DNA from: WTFV01 sp965203525
GTDB taxonomy: Bacteria > Acidobacteriota > Vicinamibacteria > Vicinamibacterales > UBA8438
Direction: 5' to 3'
Assembly (NCBI GenBank): GCA_965203525.1
Contig: OZ241898.1
Location: 2,232,001 to 2,296,000 of the forward strand
Length of the DNA: 64,000 nucleotides
The translations under genes were made by a program, and so were the position numbers. Numbering within the stretch: position 1 is the first letter of the stretch; each line of letters begins with the position of its first letter. This document shows positions 25,826 to 33,966 of this stretch, in pieces. Below the pieces are notes generated by a model. The model was not told where the DNA came from. It did not search any database and saw only the letters and a list, made by a program, of their open reading frames with translations.

Positions 25826-27487
25826 ATGCCCGAGTCGACACGGAAGGACGCCAGCGTCAGCCGGAGGGCCTTTCTCAGGAAGAGCGCGACCGCCGGTGTC
25901 GGCGCCACCGCGCTGGGCGGTCTCGGCGCGAGCGGCAGCGCGGCGGAGGCGCAGGACTTCTGGGACCTGTCGGCGGATCTGGTCACCATCGGCGCCGGCA
26001 CCGCGGGACTCGCGGCCGCGGTTTCCGCCCTCGACCACGGCGCCTCGGTGATCCTGCTGGAAGAGAACGTCGACGTCGGCGGGCACGGCCTGTGCTCCGG
26101 CGGCAACGTGCACCTCGGCGGCGGAACCAGCAACCAGCGCCGGCACGGGGTCGAGGACTCCGCGGACCAGGTGTTCCTGGACTGGATCCGCCACGACCAC
26201 ATGCAGAGCCGCTACAGCGACCGGGACCTGGTGCGCGCCTTCGCGGACGAGAACGCCCCCACCTTCGAGTTCCTGATCGCGAACGGCGTCCAGTTCCAGG
26301 ACCACCTGGTCGGGCCGACCCAGGCCTCGCGGGTGCGCCGGCAGCAGCGCACCGTCCAGTGGCCGGTCGCCAGCGAGCGGGTGACGCACCACCCCACCCG
26401 CGTGGGGTCCGGCCTCGTCCGGGCGCTCGAGAAGAGCGCACGCGCCAAGGGCGCGCAGGTCCTCCTGCGCCACAAGATGACCAGCATCGTCCGCGAGAGC
26501 CCGGCGGCGGGCCGCGTGCTCGGCGTCACCGCCACCCGCGACGGACGCACCGTGAACGTCAGGGCCCGCAAGGGCGTCCTGGTGGCCACCGGCGGCAGCA
26601 CCAGCAACGTGACCCTGCGGCGCACCTTCGATCCGCGGCTGACCGAGGAGTACCAGGTGGCGGGCGAGCCGTGGTCGCGGCAGAGCGGCGACGGCGAACT
26701 GGCCGCGATGGCCGTCGGGGCCGCGCTCTGGGGCACCGCCAACCAGACCTGCGAGGAGGGCATCGCCATCTCGAAGACGCGCCACGTCGGATGCCGGTGG
26801 GGCTACTCCAGCCTGATCTGGCAGCCGGACAGCCGGATCTTCGATCTCGCCCGCGCCTCCGGCCTGACCGTCGTCGACTGGCAGGACCTGATTCTGGTCA
26901 ACCAGACCGGCCGCCGGTTCTGGAACGAGGTGGACGCGCGCTACGACTTCTTCGCGGCCGCCATGGCCTGGAACGGGGACGAGAAGAAGCGGAACGGCGG
27001 CGGGCCGATCTGGGCCGTCTTCGATCAGGACGCGGTGGAACGGGAGGAATGGGATCCGCGGCCGCCCAACGTCGACCTCGACGGCTACTTCTTCCAGGCC
27101 GACACGCTGGCCGAGCTGGCCGGCGCGATCGCCAACCCCTACCAGTCGCGGCCGATGCCGCCGGCGGCGCTGGAGGAGACGGTCGCCCGCTACAACGCCT
27201 TCGTCGACCTCGGCGCGGACGAAGACTTCGGCAAGCCCACGCCCCGCTACAAGATCCAGCGCCCGCCCTTCTACGCCGCCTGGTCGACGCCGATCCTGCA
27301 CGACTCGCTGACCGGCCTGCGCACGAACACGAAGGCGCAGGTCGTCGACACCCGCGGGCAGGTCATCCCCGGGCTGTACTGCGCCGGAGAATCGCAGGGC
27401 GGCTTTGCGCAGCACGGCCTCGGGCGCTGCCTGGTCTTCGGCCGCATCGCCGGGCGGGACGCCGCGCTGAACGGGGGGACGGCCTGA
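25826..27487 (+). CDS. Tat-exported FAD-dependent oxidoreductase (fumarate reductase/KSTD family)
   Basis: This 553-aa flavoprotein has a twin-arginine signal: 'SRRAFLRKS' at residues 12-20, a hydrophobic stretch and Ala-rich cleavage region by about residue 40. The FAD Rossmann motif follows as 'VTIGAGTAGLAAAVSA', with the acidic end of the second strand at 'ILLEEN'. The middle 'GVLVATGGS' and the C-terminal 'GLYCAGESQGGFAQHGLG' are typical of the FAD_binding_2 family (fumarate reductase, ketosteroid dehydrogenase, urocanate reductase). The Shine-Dalgarno GGAGGAGGA is nine bases before the ATG. It probably oxidises or reduces an organic substrate in the periplasm; the substrate is not evident. 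The next gene follows after three bases, so they form an operon. Confidence 0.85.
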   Translation: MPESTRKDASVSRRAFLRKSATAGVGATALGGLGASGSAAEAQDFWDLSADLVTIGAGTAGLAAAVSALDHGASVILLEENVDVGGHGLCSGGNVHLGGGTSNQRRHGVEDSADQVFLDWIRHDHMQSRYSDRDLVRAFADENAPTFEFLIANGVQFQDHLVGPTQASRVRRQQRTVQWPVASERVTHHPTRVGSGLVRALEKSARAKGAQVLLRHKMTSIVRESPAAGRVLGVTATRDGRTVNVRARKGVLVATGGSTSNVTLRRTFDPRLTEEYQVAGEPWSRQSGDGELAAMAVGAALWGTANQTCEEGIAISKTRHVGCRWGYSSLIWQPDSRIFDLARASGLTVVDWQDLILVNQTGRRFWNEVDARYDFFAAAMAWNGDEKKRNGGGPIWAVFDQDAVEREEWDPRPPNVDLDGYFFQADTLAELAGAIANPYQSRPMPPAALEETVARYNAFVDLGADEDFGKPTPRYKIQRPPFYAAWSTPILHDSLTGLRTNTKAQVVDTRGQVIPGLYCAGESQGGFAQHGLGRCLVFGRIAGRDAALNGGTA

Positions 27488-27490
27488 GCG

Positions 27491-28339
27491 GTGGACGCGA
27501 AACCCGCCGCGGCGTCCCGTTCGACAGCCGGGGCAGGCCGTGACGCGGCGCGGCAGGCACTCGCGGGCGCGGAACCCGCGGCGGCGTCCCATGCGACGAG
27601 CATCGCCGTGTGGGGCGTTCCGTCGCCCGTCGCGGCGGACGGCCGCTTCACGGTGCGGGTGGGGGTGAAGTGCGCGGCCGGGTGTCCGCTGACCGGCCAG
27701 CCGGTCGCGGTCCGCAACGAGGCGGGCGCCGGCGTCGGCCGCGGGCGGCTCGGCGCGGCGCCGGAGCCCGGCACGCGCGCCCTGTACCGGGCCGACCTGA
27801 CGCTGACCGCGCCGGCCCGGGAAGGGGTCTACGCCTGGACCGTCGTGTTCGCCGCGGCGGGAACCGCTCCTGCCCCGGCGCACGGAACGCCCCCGGCATC
27901 CGAGGCGACGGCGCGGGAATCAGCGCACGGAACGCCCCCGGCATCCGAGGCGACGGCGCGGGAATCAGCGCACGGAGCGCCCCAAGAGGCCGAGGCACCG
28001 GCGCGGGAATCGGCGCCGGCGCACGAAGCCTCCACGGCGACGTTCGGCTTCCGCACCGTGCGACCGCCGGAGCACCGCGTCACGGTGACGGTTTGCGACC
28101 GGGACACCGGGACTCCCCTCGCCGGCGCCGAGGTGCGGGTGGGCGTCCACCGGGGGACGACCGACGCGGACGGGAAGGCGCTCGTGGGGGCTCCGGCGGG
28201 CCGCCACGAAGTCTACGTGCGCAAGGCGGGATACCTGCCGCTCACCGGCGGCGTGACGGTCCGCGGCGACATCGCCTTACGGTTCGCGGCGGCACGCGTA
28301 TCCGACGCCGACCCGGACGAGGAGCAGGTCTGGATGTGA
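27491..28339 (+). CDS. Carboxypeptidase-regulatory/Ig-like protein with 15-aa repeats
   Basis: This 282-aa protein starts with GTG three bases after the flavoprotein stop. Residues about 38-125 look like a beta-sandwich ('GRFTVRVGVKCAAGCPLTGQ'). A linker holds three tandem units of 15 residues, two identical (AHGTPPASEATARES) and one diverged. Residues about 195-265 resemble a carboxypeptidase-regulatory-like domain ('DRDTGTPLAGAEVRVGVHRG', 'GRHEVYVRKAGYLPL'). No clear signal peptide is visible at this start, which is odd for such domains; partner-assisted export with the Tat flavoprotein or a wrong start are possible. It may be a structural or cofactor partner of the flavoprotein. The repeats are part of the short-duplication pattern of this region. 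Confidence 0.6.
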   Translation: MDAKPAAASRSTAGAGRDAARQALAGAEPAAASHATSIAVWGVPSPVAADGRFTVRVGVKCAAGCPLTGQPVAVRNEAGAGVGRGRLGAAPEPGTRALYRADLTLTAPAREGVYAWTVVFAAAGTAPAPAHGTPPASEATARESAHGTPPASEATARESAHGAPQEAEAPARESAPAHEASTATFGFRTVRPPEHRVTVTVCDRDTGTPLAGAEVRVGVHRGTTDADGKALVGAPAGRHEVYVRKAGYLPLTGGVTVRGDIALRFAAARVSDADPDEEQVWM

Positions 28340-28399
28340 CGGCGGCCGGTTCGGTGCGTGATGCTTGTCATCGACGACCGGGCGCGGTACGGTTCCGCC

Positions 28400-28639
28400 A
28401 TGAGGACGACCTTGAATCTGTCCGCCGAGGCCCTGGCCAAGGTGCGGCAGCTTGCGCAACAGCGTCGGAAGACGCTCGGGGCCATCGCCTCCGAGTTGAT
28501 TCTGCAGGCGCTCGAACCCGAAGAAGCACCCGCGGTCCGCAATGGCGTACCGATCTTTCCCGCGCCCGGAAGTTTCCCGCGTGCAGACGCGGCCCCTGAC
28601 GTCCGTCTGGTCAATCGGCTGCGCGACGAGGAGCCGTGA
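28400..28639 (+). CDS. Small ribbon-helix-helix antitoxin-like protein (orphan)
   Basis: This 79-aa protein begins 'MRTTLNLSAEALAKVRQLAQ' and continues 'RRKTLGAIASELILQAL', the pattern of a VapB/CopG-type ribbon-helix-helix: a short beta strand, helix, turn and helix that dimerises and binds operator DNA. The C-terminal 35 residues ('NGVPIFPAPG', then 'VRLVNRLRDEE') resemble the toxin-binding tail of such antitoxins. The expected downstream PIN-domain toxin is absent; the next gene is a convergent propeller enzyme ending seven bases away. It may therefore be a relic whose toxin gene was lost, or act in trans. Confidence 0.6.
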   Translation: MRTTLNLSAEALAKVRQLAQQRRKTLGAIASELILQALEPEEAPAVRNGVPIFPAPGSFPRADAAPDVRLVNRLRDEEP

Positions 28640-28645
28640 GCCGCG

Positions 28646-29701
28646 TCACTCGTCGAAGTGGACCTCGGCGATCGCGATCCCGCTCTCGCCCGCCACGGCG
28701 TACAGCAGGAAGACGCGGCCGCTGGCGGCGTCCTCGAAGATCGCCGGGTCGCGGAGCTGGTTGACGTGCCCGTAGGCGGTGCTCCGCACGGACGGCTCGA
28801 GCGGCGCGTCGGCCCCCTCCCAGTCGAACTCCGGCCGCAGCACTTCGACGCCCGGCGTCTCCCGCCAGCTCATCCAGTCGCCGGAGAGGTCGATGGTGCT
28901 CAGCTTGACGCGCTCCGGCGCTTCGCCCACCTGCGTCCAGAAGACGAAGAGGGTGTCGCCGCGCTTCAGGAGCGCCGCGTGGCGCATGTCCGGGTTGAAC
29001 AGCAGCGAGCCTTCCTCGAAGCCGCCGAGCGGGTCCCGCGAGCGGTAGAACCGGCCCGGCATCGACAGGGCGTAGGTGTAGCCGCCGTGCTCGAATACAC
29101 GCATGTAGGAGCGGCCGAGGCGCTCCGGCCGCGCCTCGAAGCGGATGCCGTCGGGCGAGGTCGCCGCGCGCGTCACCTGGGTGCTCACGTCGTCGAGGCC
29201 GTGGAAGTACATGACGATGCGCCGGGCGGCGTCGTCGACGTGGACGTCCGGCGAGGCGATGTGCGGCGTCGTCGCCTCGAACAGGCCGTCGTGCGACATC
29301 GGCACGCCGCGGCGCTCCTGCGACGCCCGCAGCCGCGCCGCCACGTCCGGCGCCACCTCCGGCGGCTCGGTCAGGAAGTGCGAATCGGCGATCTGCAGGC
29401 TGCCGGGCGGATGGATCGTCCACGGCCCGAGCAGATCGTCGGCGTACGCCAACCGGATGTAGCGCCCCTTGTGGTCGGCGAAGTAGAGGTAGTAGGTCCC
29501 GAGCCGGCCCGCGACCCACTCGGGAACCTGAATCAGGGACGGCCCCTGGATGTTCACCCCGATGCTCGGGTGCAGGTCGGGGGTGATGATCGGCCGGTCC
29601 AGCAGCCGCTCGACGCGCACCCCCGGCGCCGTCGTCTGCGCGCCGGCCGCGGCCGCGCCGCAAGCGATCGCCACCGCCGCGGCCGCGGCAAGAGTCCGCA
29701 T
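28646..29701 (-). CDS. Exported five-bladed beta-propeller enzyme (GH43-like)
   Basis: This 351-aa protein has a signal peptide (MRTLAAAAAVAIACGAAAAG, cleavage near AGAQ at residue 22). The mature part has 'RPIITPDLHPSIGVNIQGPS', 'YYLYFADHKGRYIRLAYADD', 'SPDVHVDDAARRIVMYFHG', 'SYMRVFEHGGYTYALSM' and 'NQLRDPAIFEDAASGRVFLL'. This is the pattern of five-bladed propeller glycosidases and related proteins (GH43/GH62/GH117 clan), with an Asp near the start of several blades. It probably acts on carbohydrate in the periplasm or outside; the substrate is unknown. Its upstream region (29702-30026) is a patchwork of short duplications. The start at 29701 places the signal peptide at the N-terminus; longer open sequence upstream is low-complexity. 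Confidence 0.7.
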   Translation of the reverse strand: MRTLAAAAAVAIACGAAAAGAQTTAPGVRVERLLDRPIITPDLHPSIGVNIQGPSLIQVPEWVAGRLGTYYLYFADHKGRYIRLAYADDLLGPWTIHPPGSLQIADSHFLTEPPEVAPDVAARLRASQERRGVPMSHDGLFEATTPHIASPDVHVDDAARRIVMYFHGLDDVSTQVTRAATSPDGIRFEARPERLGRSYMRVFEHGGYTYALSMPGRFYRSRDPLGGFEEGSLLFNPDMRHAALLKRGDTLFVFWTQVGEAPERVKLSTIDLSGDWMSWRETPGVEVLRPEFDWEGADAPLEPSVRSTAYGHVNQLRDPAIFEDAASGRVFLLYAVAGESGIAIAEVHFDE

Positions 29702-30026
29702 CTTCGTCACGTGGTCAGCCCTCCCGCATCTCGCGGCCGCGGCCCGCGCCCCGGGCTCCTGGACCCCGCTGACCGGCTGGCAGTCGTCACGTGGCAGCCC
29801 TCCCGCATCTCGCGACCGCGGCTCGCGCCCCGGGCTCCCGGGACGGCGCCGACCGGCGGCAGCCCGGCGCGGACCTATCGCCTTACCGGAAGCCGCCCCC
29901 CGGGGTTGGACCCGGGACGGCGCCGACCGGCGGCAGCCCGGCGCGGAACCGGTCACGGCCGCAGCTCGCACCCCAGCCTCTCGATCGAAACGCCGCCGAG
30001 GCCGCCGAGATCGTCGATTGCGCCGG
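29702..30026. repeat. Intergenic block of three nested short duplications
   Basis: Three separate pairs lie here. A segment around 'cagccctcccgcatctcgcg' occurs near 29735 and again near 29797. A segment 'gggacggcgccgaccggcgg' occurs near 29840 and again near 29918. The end of the next gene ('ggtcacggccgcagctcgc.ccccagcctctcga') occurs near 29951 and again at its true place near 30026. There is no gene. The block joins two minus-strand genes. Confidence 0.65.
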
Positions 30027-31025
30027 TCACGGCCGCAGCTCGCGCCCCAGCCTCTCGAGACGGCGCGCCCCGGCGAGGATGCCGTACAGCCCGTAGTTCC
30101 CCTCGTGGCAGGCGTACTCGAAAAGCAGTCCGTCCGTGCGCCGGAGAGGCATCATCACCGTGTACGGCGCGGTGAAGACCGTCGGGTCGGTCACCGTGAA
30201 CTCGTAGGCGACCGTGTCCGGATCGATGCGGGTCAGGCGCTCGATCAGATGCATGTTCGGCCCGGTGCCGCCGCTCTGGCCGCCCAGGAACTGCGTGGTC
30301 TCGATGACCAGCGTCTCCCCTTCCCAGCGGGCGCGGGACACGCCGGCGTACTGCGGGAACGGCGGCTTCGCCACGTCGCTGTCGATCGGGATGACGCGGG
30401 CGTTGTGGACCATCTCGTTGAAGATCGTCACGTAGCCCGGCGTCTGGAACACCATCACGTTGTTGTTGTAGGCGCTCGACCGCATCGGCGGACCGGAGTT
30501 GAAGCCCATGATGCAGCGGTCGGCGAGGCTGCGGTTCTCGTACGAGTCGTAGCGGTGCTCCTCCAGCCAGGCGCGGCGCTCCGCCGCGGCCTGGACGGCG
30601 GCCTCGGTGCGCGGCGGCAGCCGGCCGTCGGGCGGGTCGACGATCAGCGACGTCCGCTTGTCGGAGGTCAGCTCGATGCCCCGCTCGTACCAGAATTCGT
30701 TGTACGACAGCACGCCCCCTTCCGAACGCGGACGGTAGCCGGCCGCGCCCTTCTCGGGATCGAAGAGGTCGCGGTTCAGCCGCGTGCGCTCCGCCGCCTC
30801 GAAGGCGGCCGCCTCCTCCAGCGGAAGCCGCTCCTGCCCCTCGAACTGCGCGGGCCGCTGGAACGGCGTCAGGGTCCGGAACGTGAAGGTGCCGGACACG
30901 TCCGGCTGGCCGTCCGGGGTCCGCATCGGCATGGCGCGGTCGTCGGACTGCGCCGCCGCCGGCGGCGGTGCGAGCGCGAACGCGACGGTCAGCACGACGA
31001 ACGCCGCGAGACGTTTTCTGAGCAT
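30027..31025 (-). CDS. Conserved exported protein of unknown function
   Basis: This 332-aa protein has a signal peptide ('MLRKRLAAFVVLTVAFALAP', cleavage near AAAQ at residue 26). The ATG at 31025 has AGGGGAGG upstream. The mature part has 'PDGQPDVSGTFTFRTLTPFQ', 'SYNEFWYERGIELTSDKRTS', 'LIVDPPDGRLPP', 'IMGFNSGPPM', 'NNNVMVFQTPGYVTIFNEMV' and 'RARWEGETLVIETTQF'. This pattern is common in acidobacterial and proteobacterial exported proteins that carry no characterised name. The 'GETLVIETT' and 'HLIERLTRIDPDTVAYEFTV' stretches suggest a beta-rich lipocalin-like or propeller fold. It is one of several exported proteins on this strand; no function is offered. Confidence 0.65.
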   Translation of the reverse strand: MLRKRLAAFVVLTVAFALAPPPAAAQSDDRAMPMRTPDGQPDVSGTFTFRTLTPFQRPAQFEGQERLPLEEAAAFEAAERTRLNRDLFDPEKGAAGYRPRSEGGVLSYNEFWYERGIELTSDKRTSLIVDPPDGRLPPRTEAAVQAAAERRAWLEEHRYDSYENRSLADRCIMGFNSGPPMRSSAYNNNVMVFQTPGYVTIFNEMVHNARVIPIDSDVAKPPFPQYAGVSRARWEGETLVIETTQFLGGQSGGTGPNMHLIERLTRIDPDTVAYEFTVTDPTVFTAPYTVMMPLRRTDGLLFEYACHEGNYGLYGILAGARRLERLGRELRP

Positions 31026-31188
31026 CTTTCCCAGCCTCCCCTGCGCCGACGGCGGCCGGCGCTCTCTGAACCGATCCACAGTAGACGCGGGCGGACGGAA
31101 AACGCAAGCGTCTCGATATCCCGACGGCGCAACGGCGGCGGCGTGCGCTGCAAGCGCGGACGCGGGCGGACGGAAACGCGGGCGTCTC

Positions 31189-31295
31189 TCAATCTTCCTC
31201 CGCCACGCGGTCGGGATGCCCGTTGCCCGTCGGCGCGGGATGGCCGGGCGTCCAGCGTCTCTACTCAATCTTCCTCCGCCACGCGGTCGGGATGC
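31189..31295. repeat. Direct repeat of the end of the HepT-like gene
   Basis: A 32-bp segment beginning 'caatcttcctccgccacgcg' occurs at about 31189 and at about 31264, period 75 bp. The second copy is the true 3' end of the minus-strand gene at 31265-31723; the first is a spare copy of those last codons downstream of it. A third, weaker echo ('acgcgggcggacggaaa.cgc') occurs near 31085 and 31160. Confidence 0.65.
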
Positions 31296-31723
31296 CCGGC
31301 CATCCAGGTCGTCACCGCGGTCATGATCTCTTCGACGTCGCCGAGACGCCGCGCGAGCAGGTCGTACAGCTCGCGCGCCGTGACCTCGTCGTACCCTCGG
31401 ACCAGGCGATTCCGGCAGCGGGCCATCAGCACCAGCCGTTCGGACTGTTCCCGCGACACCACCCGCACTTCGCCGAGCTGCCGCGCGACCTCGGCGTACT
31501 CCGACGGACCGCGCGCGAAGCCCTTCGCCAGCACGTGCCGGGCGACGTCCAGCAGCGCCTCGAGTGCGCGGCGCAGGTACGACTCGCCCGCGGCCACCAT
31601 CCGCGGGTCACGGACGAAGTCGTCGAAGTCGTCCAGCGGCAACGTCCCGGCCTCGTCCAGCAGGCGGCGGACGAGGGCGACGCGGTCGGCGATCACCGCG
31701 CGGCTGATTCGTCCGGCAGTCAT
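31265..31723 (-). CDS. HepT-like (DUF86) HEPN protein, catalytic His replaced
   Basis: This 152-aa helical protein has the layout of DUF86/HepT toxins, which are HEPN ribonucleases or AMPylated partners of MntA antitoxins: an N-terminal helix 'RVALVRRLLDEAGTLPLDDF', then 'RRALEALLDVARHVLAKG', and the motif region 'RNRLVRGYDEV'. In the family this motif is R-x4-H-x-Y; here Arg104 and Tyr111 are present but the His position is Arg109. The normal MntA nucleotidyltransferase partner is not adjacent. The ATG at 31723 has no strong Shine-Dalgarno. It may be an inactivated toxin kept as an immunity or regulatory protein, or a divergent HEPN member. The gene ends in a tandemly duplicated segment. Confidence 0.65.
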   Translation of the reverse strand: MTAGRISRAVIADRVALVRRLLDEAGTLPLDDFDDFVRDPRMVAAGESYLRRALEALLDVARHVLAKGFARGPSEYAEVARQLGEVRVVSREQSERLVLMARCRNRLVRGYDEVTARELYDLLARRLGDVEEIMTAVTTWMAGHPDRVAEED

Positions 31724-31748
31724 GTCGCGGGGAGCGTCCGGCTTGCGG

Positions 31749-32555
31749 CTACTGCAGATCGGCGAGCGAGACGTCGCGGGCCCGGAGCGCGGCCGTCAGC
31801 AGCCGCCCCGCGTTCACCGCGGCCGGCCAGCCGGCGTAGAAGGTGACGTGCAGGACCACCTCGGACAGTTCCCGCGGGGTGACGCCGTTCTGGTCGAGGG
31901 CGCGGTCGATGTGCAGCCGCAGTTCGTTGGTGACGTACAGCGCCTGGTTCACCGCCACGGTGACGAGGCTCCGATCCCGCTTGGACAGCAGCGGCCGCTC
32001 CCAGACGTCACCGTAGAGCAGACTGTTGCGCAGCGCTCCGAGCCGCGGCACCGCGGCGTACGCGTCGCTGAGCCCGCCGGGCGTGGTGATCGCCTCCGGC
32101 AGCTCCGGCGCGCGCGGCAGGTCGCCCAGCGTCAGCCCCCGCGCCGCGAACGCCTCGGCCGCGGTCAGCGACGCCTGCACCCCGGTCGGCCAGCCGGCGT
32201 AGAAGGTGACGTGCAGGATGATCTCGGAGATCTCCTCCGGCGTCAGTCCGTTGTCGAGACCGCGCGGGACGTGGATCGCCAGCTCCTCCCGGGCCAGGGC
32301 CTGCAGGACGGCGATCGTGATCAGGCTGCGGTCCCGTTTCGAGAGGTACGGGCGCTCCCAGATCTCTCCGTAGACCAGCGAATCCCGGAGCTCGCGCAGA
32401 TACGGGGAGCCGGCGTACAGGCCGGGCGCCGGAACGGCCGGCGCGGCGGCCTGCTGCGCCGCCGCCGGCGCGGCGCCGACGGCCGCGAATCCGGAACTCC
32501 CGGCGAGCGCCACGGCGGCGGCGGCGAACAGGCTCGTTGGACGTGACTTCTGCAT
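31749..32555 (-). CDS. Exported two-domain carboxymuconolactone decarboxylase-family protein
   Basis: This 268-aa protein has a signal peptide ('LFAAAAVALAGSSGFAAVGA', cleavage after AAAQQ near residue 35) and two tandem CMD domains. Each domain carries 'SKRDRSL.T.AV' followed by 'SE..LHVTFYAGWP' (about residues 70-140 and 190-260). No CxxC pair of the AhpD peroxidase branch is present, so a gamma-CMD-like binding or decarboxylase role fits better than peroxide reduction. Export of a CMD protein is unusual but is seen in Acidobacteria and Proteobacteria. AGGAG lies seven bases before the ATG. It lies 25 bp upstream of the HepT-like gene on the same strand. Confidence 0.8.
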   Translation of the reverse strand: MQKSRPTSLFAAAAVALAGSSGFAAVGAAPAAAQQAAAPAVPAPGLYAGSPYLRELRDSLVYGEIWERPYLSKRDRSLITIAVLQALAREELAIHVPRGLDNGLTPEEISEIILHVTFYAGWPTGVQASLTAAEAFAARGLTLGDLPRAPELPEAITTPGGLSDAYAAVPRLGALRNSLLYGDVWERPLLSKRDRSLVTVAVNQALYVTNELRLHIDRALDQNGVTPRELSEVVLHVTFYAGWPAAVNAGRLLTAALRARDVSLADLQ

Positions 32556-32713
32556 GGTGGTGACTCCTCGACACGACGGACCGGGCAATTCCAGCGTCGA
32601 GCTCCCAGCACCGCGCCGACGAGACGGCTGACGGTGACTCCTCGACGCGACGGACCGGCAATTCTAGCAGCCCGTGGTGGGCGGAGCGGCCGCGGAAACC
32701 AGACCGGAGCCAG

Positions 32714-33799
32714 TCAGTCGCGGAACGGCGCGGACTCCTCCACCAGCACCTGGAAGCGGCGAAAGCGGCTGTAGGTGGCGGTCCCCTCGACGCGTGAGCC
32801 GGAGCCGCGGTTGCGGTAGCGCTCGCGCATCTCGACCGGCACGAGGTGGTCCAGTTCCTCGGGCCGCGCGTAGCGGACGGTGACGAGCGAGTCGACCTCG
32901 TCGTCCTCGAGCGCGAGCTCGGTGACCAGCACGCGGCCGGTCGCCGGCTCGATCCAGTAGCGGCCCCGCGCCGGCAGGTTGCCGCCGCGCCGGCGGCGGA
33001 TGACGGTGGTCGGCCAGGTCTCGCGGTACGCGACGACCCAGACGCCGCCGCCGCGGTCCGGGGCGTCGACGCCCAGGCTCGGCGAGCCGTCCCGGACCCG
33101 CTCGAACGCGAACCGCGGCTTGTGGGACTGCCGCAGGAAGAGCAACGCCAGGGTCGGCGTGTTCGTGTTGCGCTGCACGTCGCCGACGTTGTACCGCGCG
33201 CTGTCGGTCAGGATGCCCCGCACCTGTCCGTCCAGCGTCGACGCGCCGCCGAGGAAAAGCTGCGCCAGCCGCTCGTCGCGGTCGCGCACCCGGCTGCCGT
33301 TGGCCTCGAAGACGTCCCGGAATCCGAAGTACCGCTCCGAGCCTTCCGGCCGCACCAGCAGGTAGTCCGAGCGCAGCGTGACCCGCTCGTAGGGGTCGCC
33401 TCCGAGCCGGCCGAACCCCGCCGGCCACGACGCCCGCTGCTGGTAGCGCTCTTCCATCACCACGCCGGAGAGCCGCGCATGGAGTTCTTCGACGTATTCG
33501 GTGGCGCGGGCGAGCACTTGCGGAAGCGACGGATCCTGCGCCGGACCGGGCGTCGCCGCCAGGGTCAGCGCCAGGAACGCGGCGCCGGCCAGCGTCCCGC
33601 GCGACAGCCTCCGCGCCCCGGTCGTCGGCCAATCAGCCGTTCGGTCTGACGCAGGCCCACGAGACGCCACGCGCGGCAGCCTCCGCGCCGCGGTCGTCCG
33701 CCAATCAGCCGTTCGGTCTGACGCAGGCCCGCGAGACGCCACGCGCGGCGGCCTCCGCGCCCCGGTCGTCCGCCCGGCCCCGCCGCGGCTGCGATGCAT
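32714..33799 (-). CDS. Exported protein of unknown function with in-frame N-terminal repeats
   Basis: This protein is 361 aa from the ATG at 33799. Before the signal peptide ('LSRGTLAGAAFLALTLAATP', cleavage after GPAQ) it has about 2.3 in-frame copies of a 24-residue unit ('PRVASRGPASDRTADW' and flanks; 72-bp period at 33606-33780). The mature part has 'LARATEYVEELHARLSGVVM', 'EERYQQRASWP', 'LRSDYLLVRPEGSERYFGFR', 'RDVFEANGSRVRDRDERLAQ' and 'GRYWIEPATGRVLVTELALE', a type common in acidobacterial genomes without a named function. The repeated segment lengthens the basic part before the signal core, and it may hinder or alter export unless an internal start near the last repeat is used. Confidence 0.6.
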   Translation of the reverse strand: MHRSRGGAGRTTGARRPPRVASRGPASDRTADWRTTAARRLPRVASRGPASDRTADWPTTGARRLSRGTLAGAAFLALTLAATPGPAQDPSLPQVLARATEYVEELHARLSGVVMEERYQQRASWPAGFGRLGGDPYERVTLRSDYLLVRPEGSERYFGFRDVFEANGSRVRDRDERLAQLFLGGASTLDGQVRGILTDSARYNVGDVQRNTNTPTLALLFLRQSHKPRFAFERVRDGSPSLGVDAPDRGGGVWVVAYRETWPTTVIRRRRGGNLPARGRYWIEPATGRVLVTELALEDDEVDSLVTVRYARPEELDHLVPVEMRERYRNRGSGSRVEGTATYSRFRRFQVLVEESAPFRD

Positions 33800-33820
33800 C
33801 CCCGGCAGTCTACTACTCCC

Positions 33821-33925
33821 GGCGTCCCGCGGGTAGAATCGCGCAGGAGTTCCGTCTGGATCCTCGCGCGGTACCTGAAGCTGAAGATGAGGGCGTCCCG
33901 CGGGTAGAATCGCGCAGGAGTTCCG
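33821..33925 (+). promoter_or_regulatory. Tandemly duplicated promoter region (two TAGAAT boxes)
   Basis: A 34-bp segment 'ggcgtcccgcgggtagaatc' plus 'gcgcaggagttccg' occurs at 33821 and again at 33892, period 71 bp. Each copy holds a -10-like TAGAAT (33834-33839 and 33905-33910). The same 'ggtagaatcgc' box precedes the amidohydrolase gene at 54551, which supports reading it as a promoter. No clear -35 is seen. It lies before the PQQ dehydrogenase at 33967. Confidence 0.5.
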
Positions 33926-33966
33926 CCGGCGCCGGACGGCGCCGCGCCTTCCGGGGAGTGACCACC

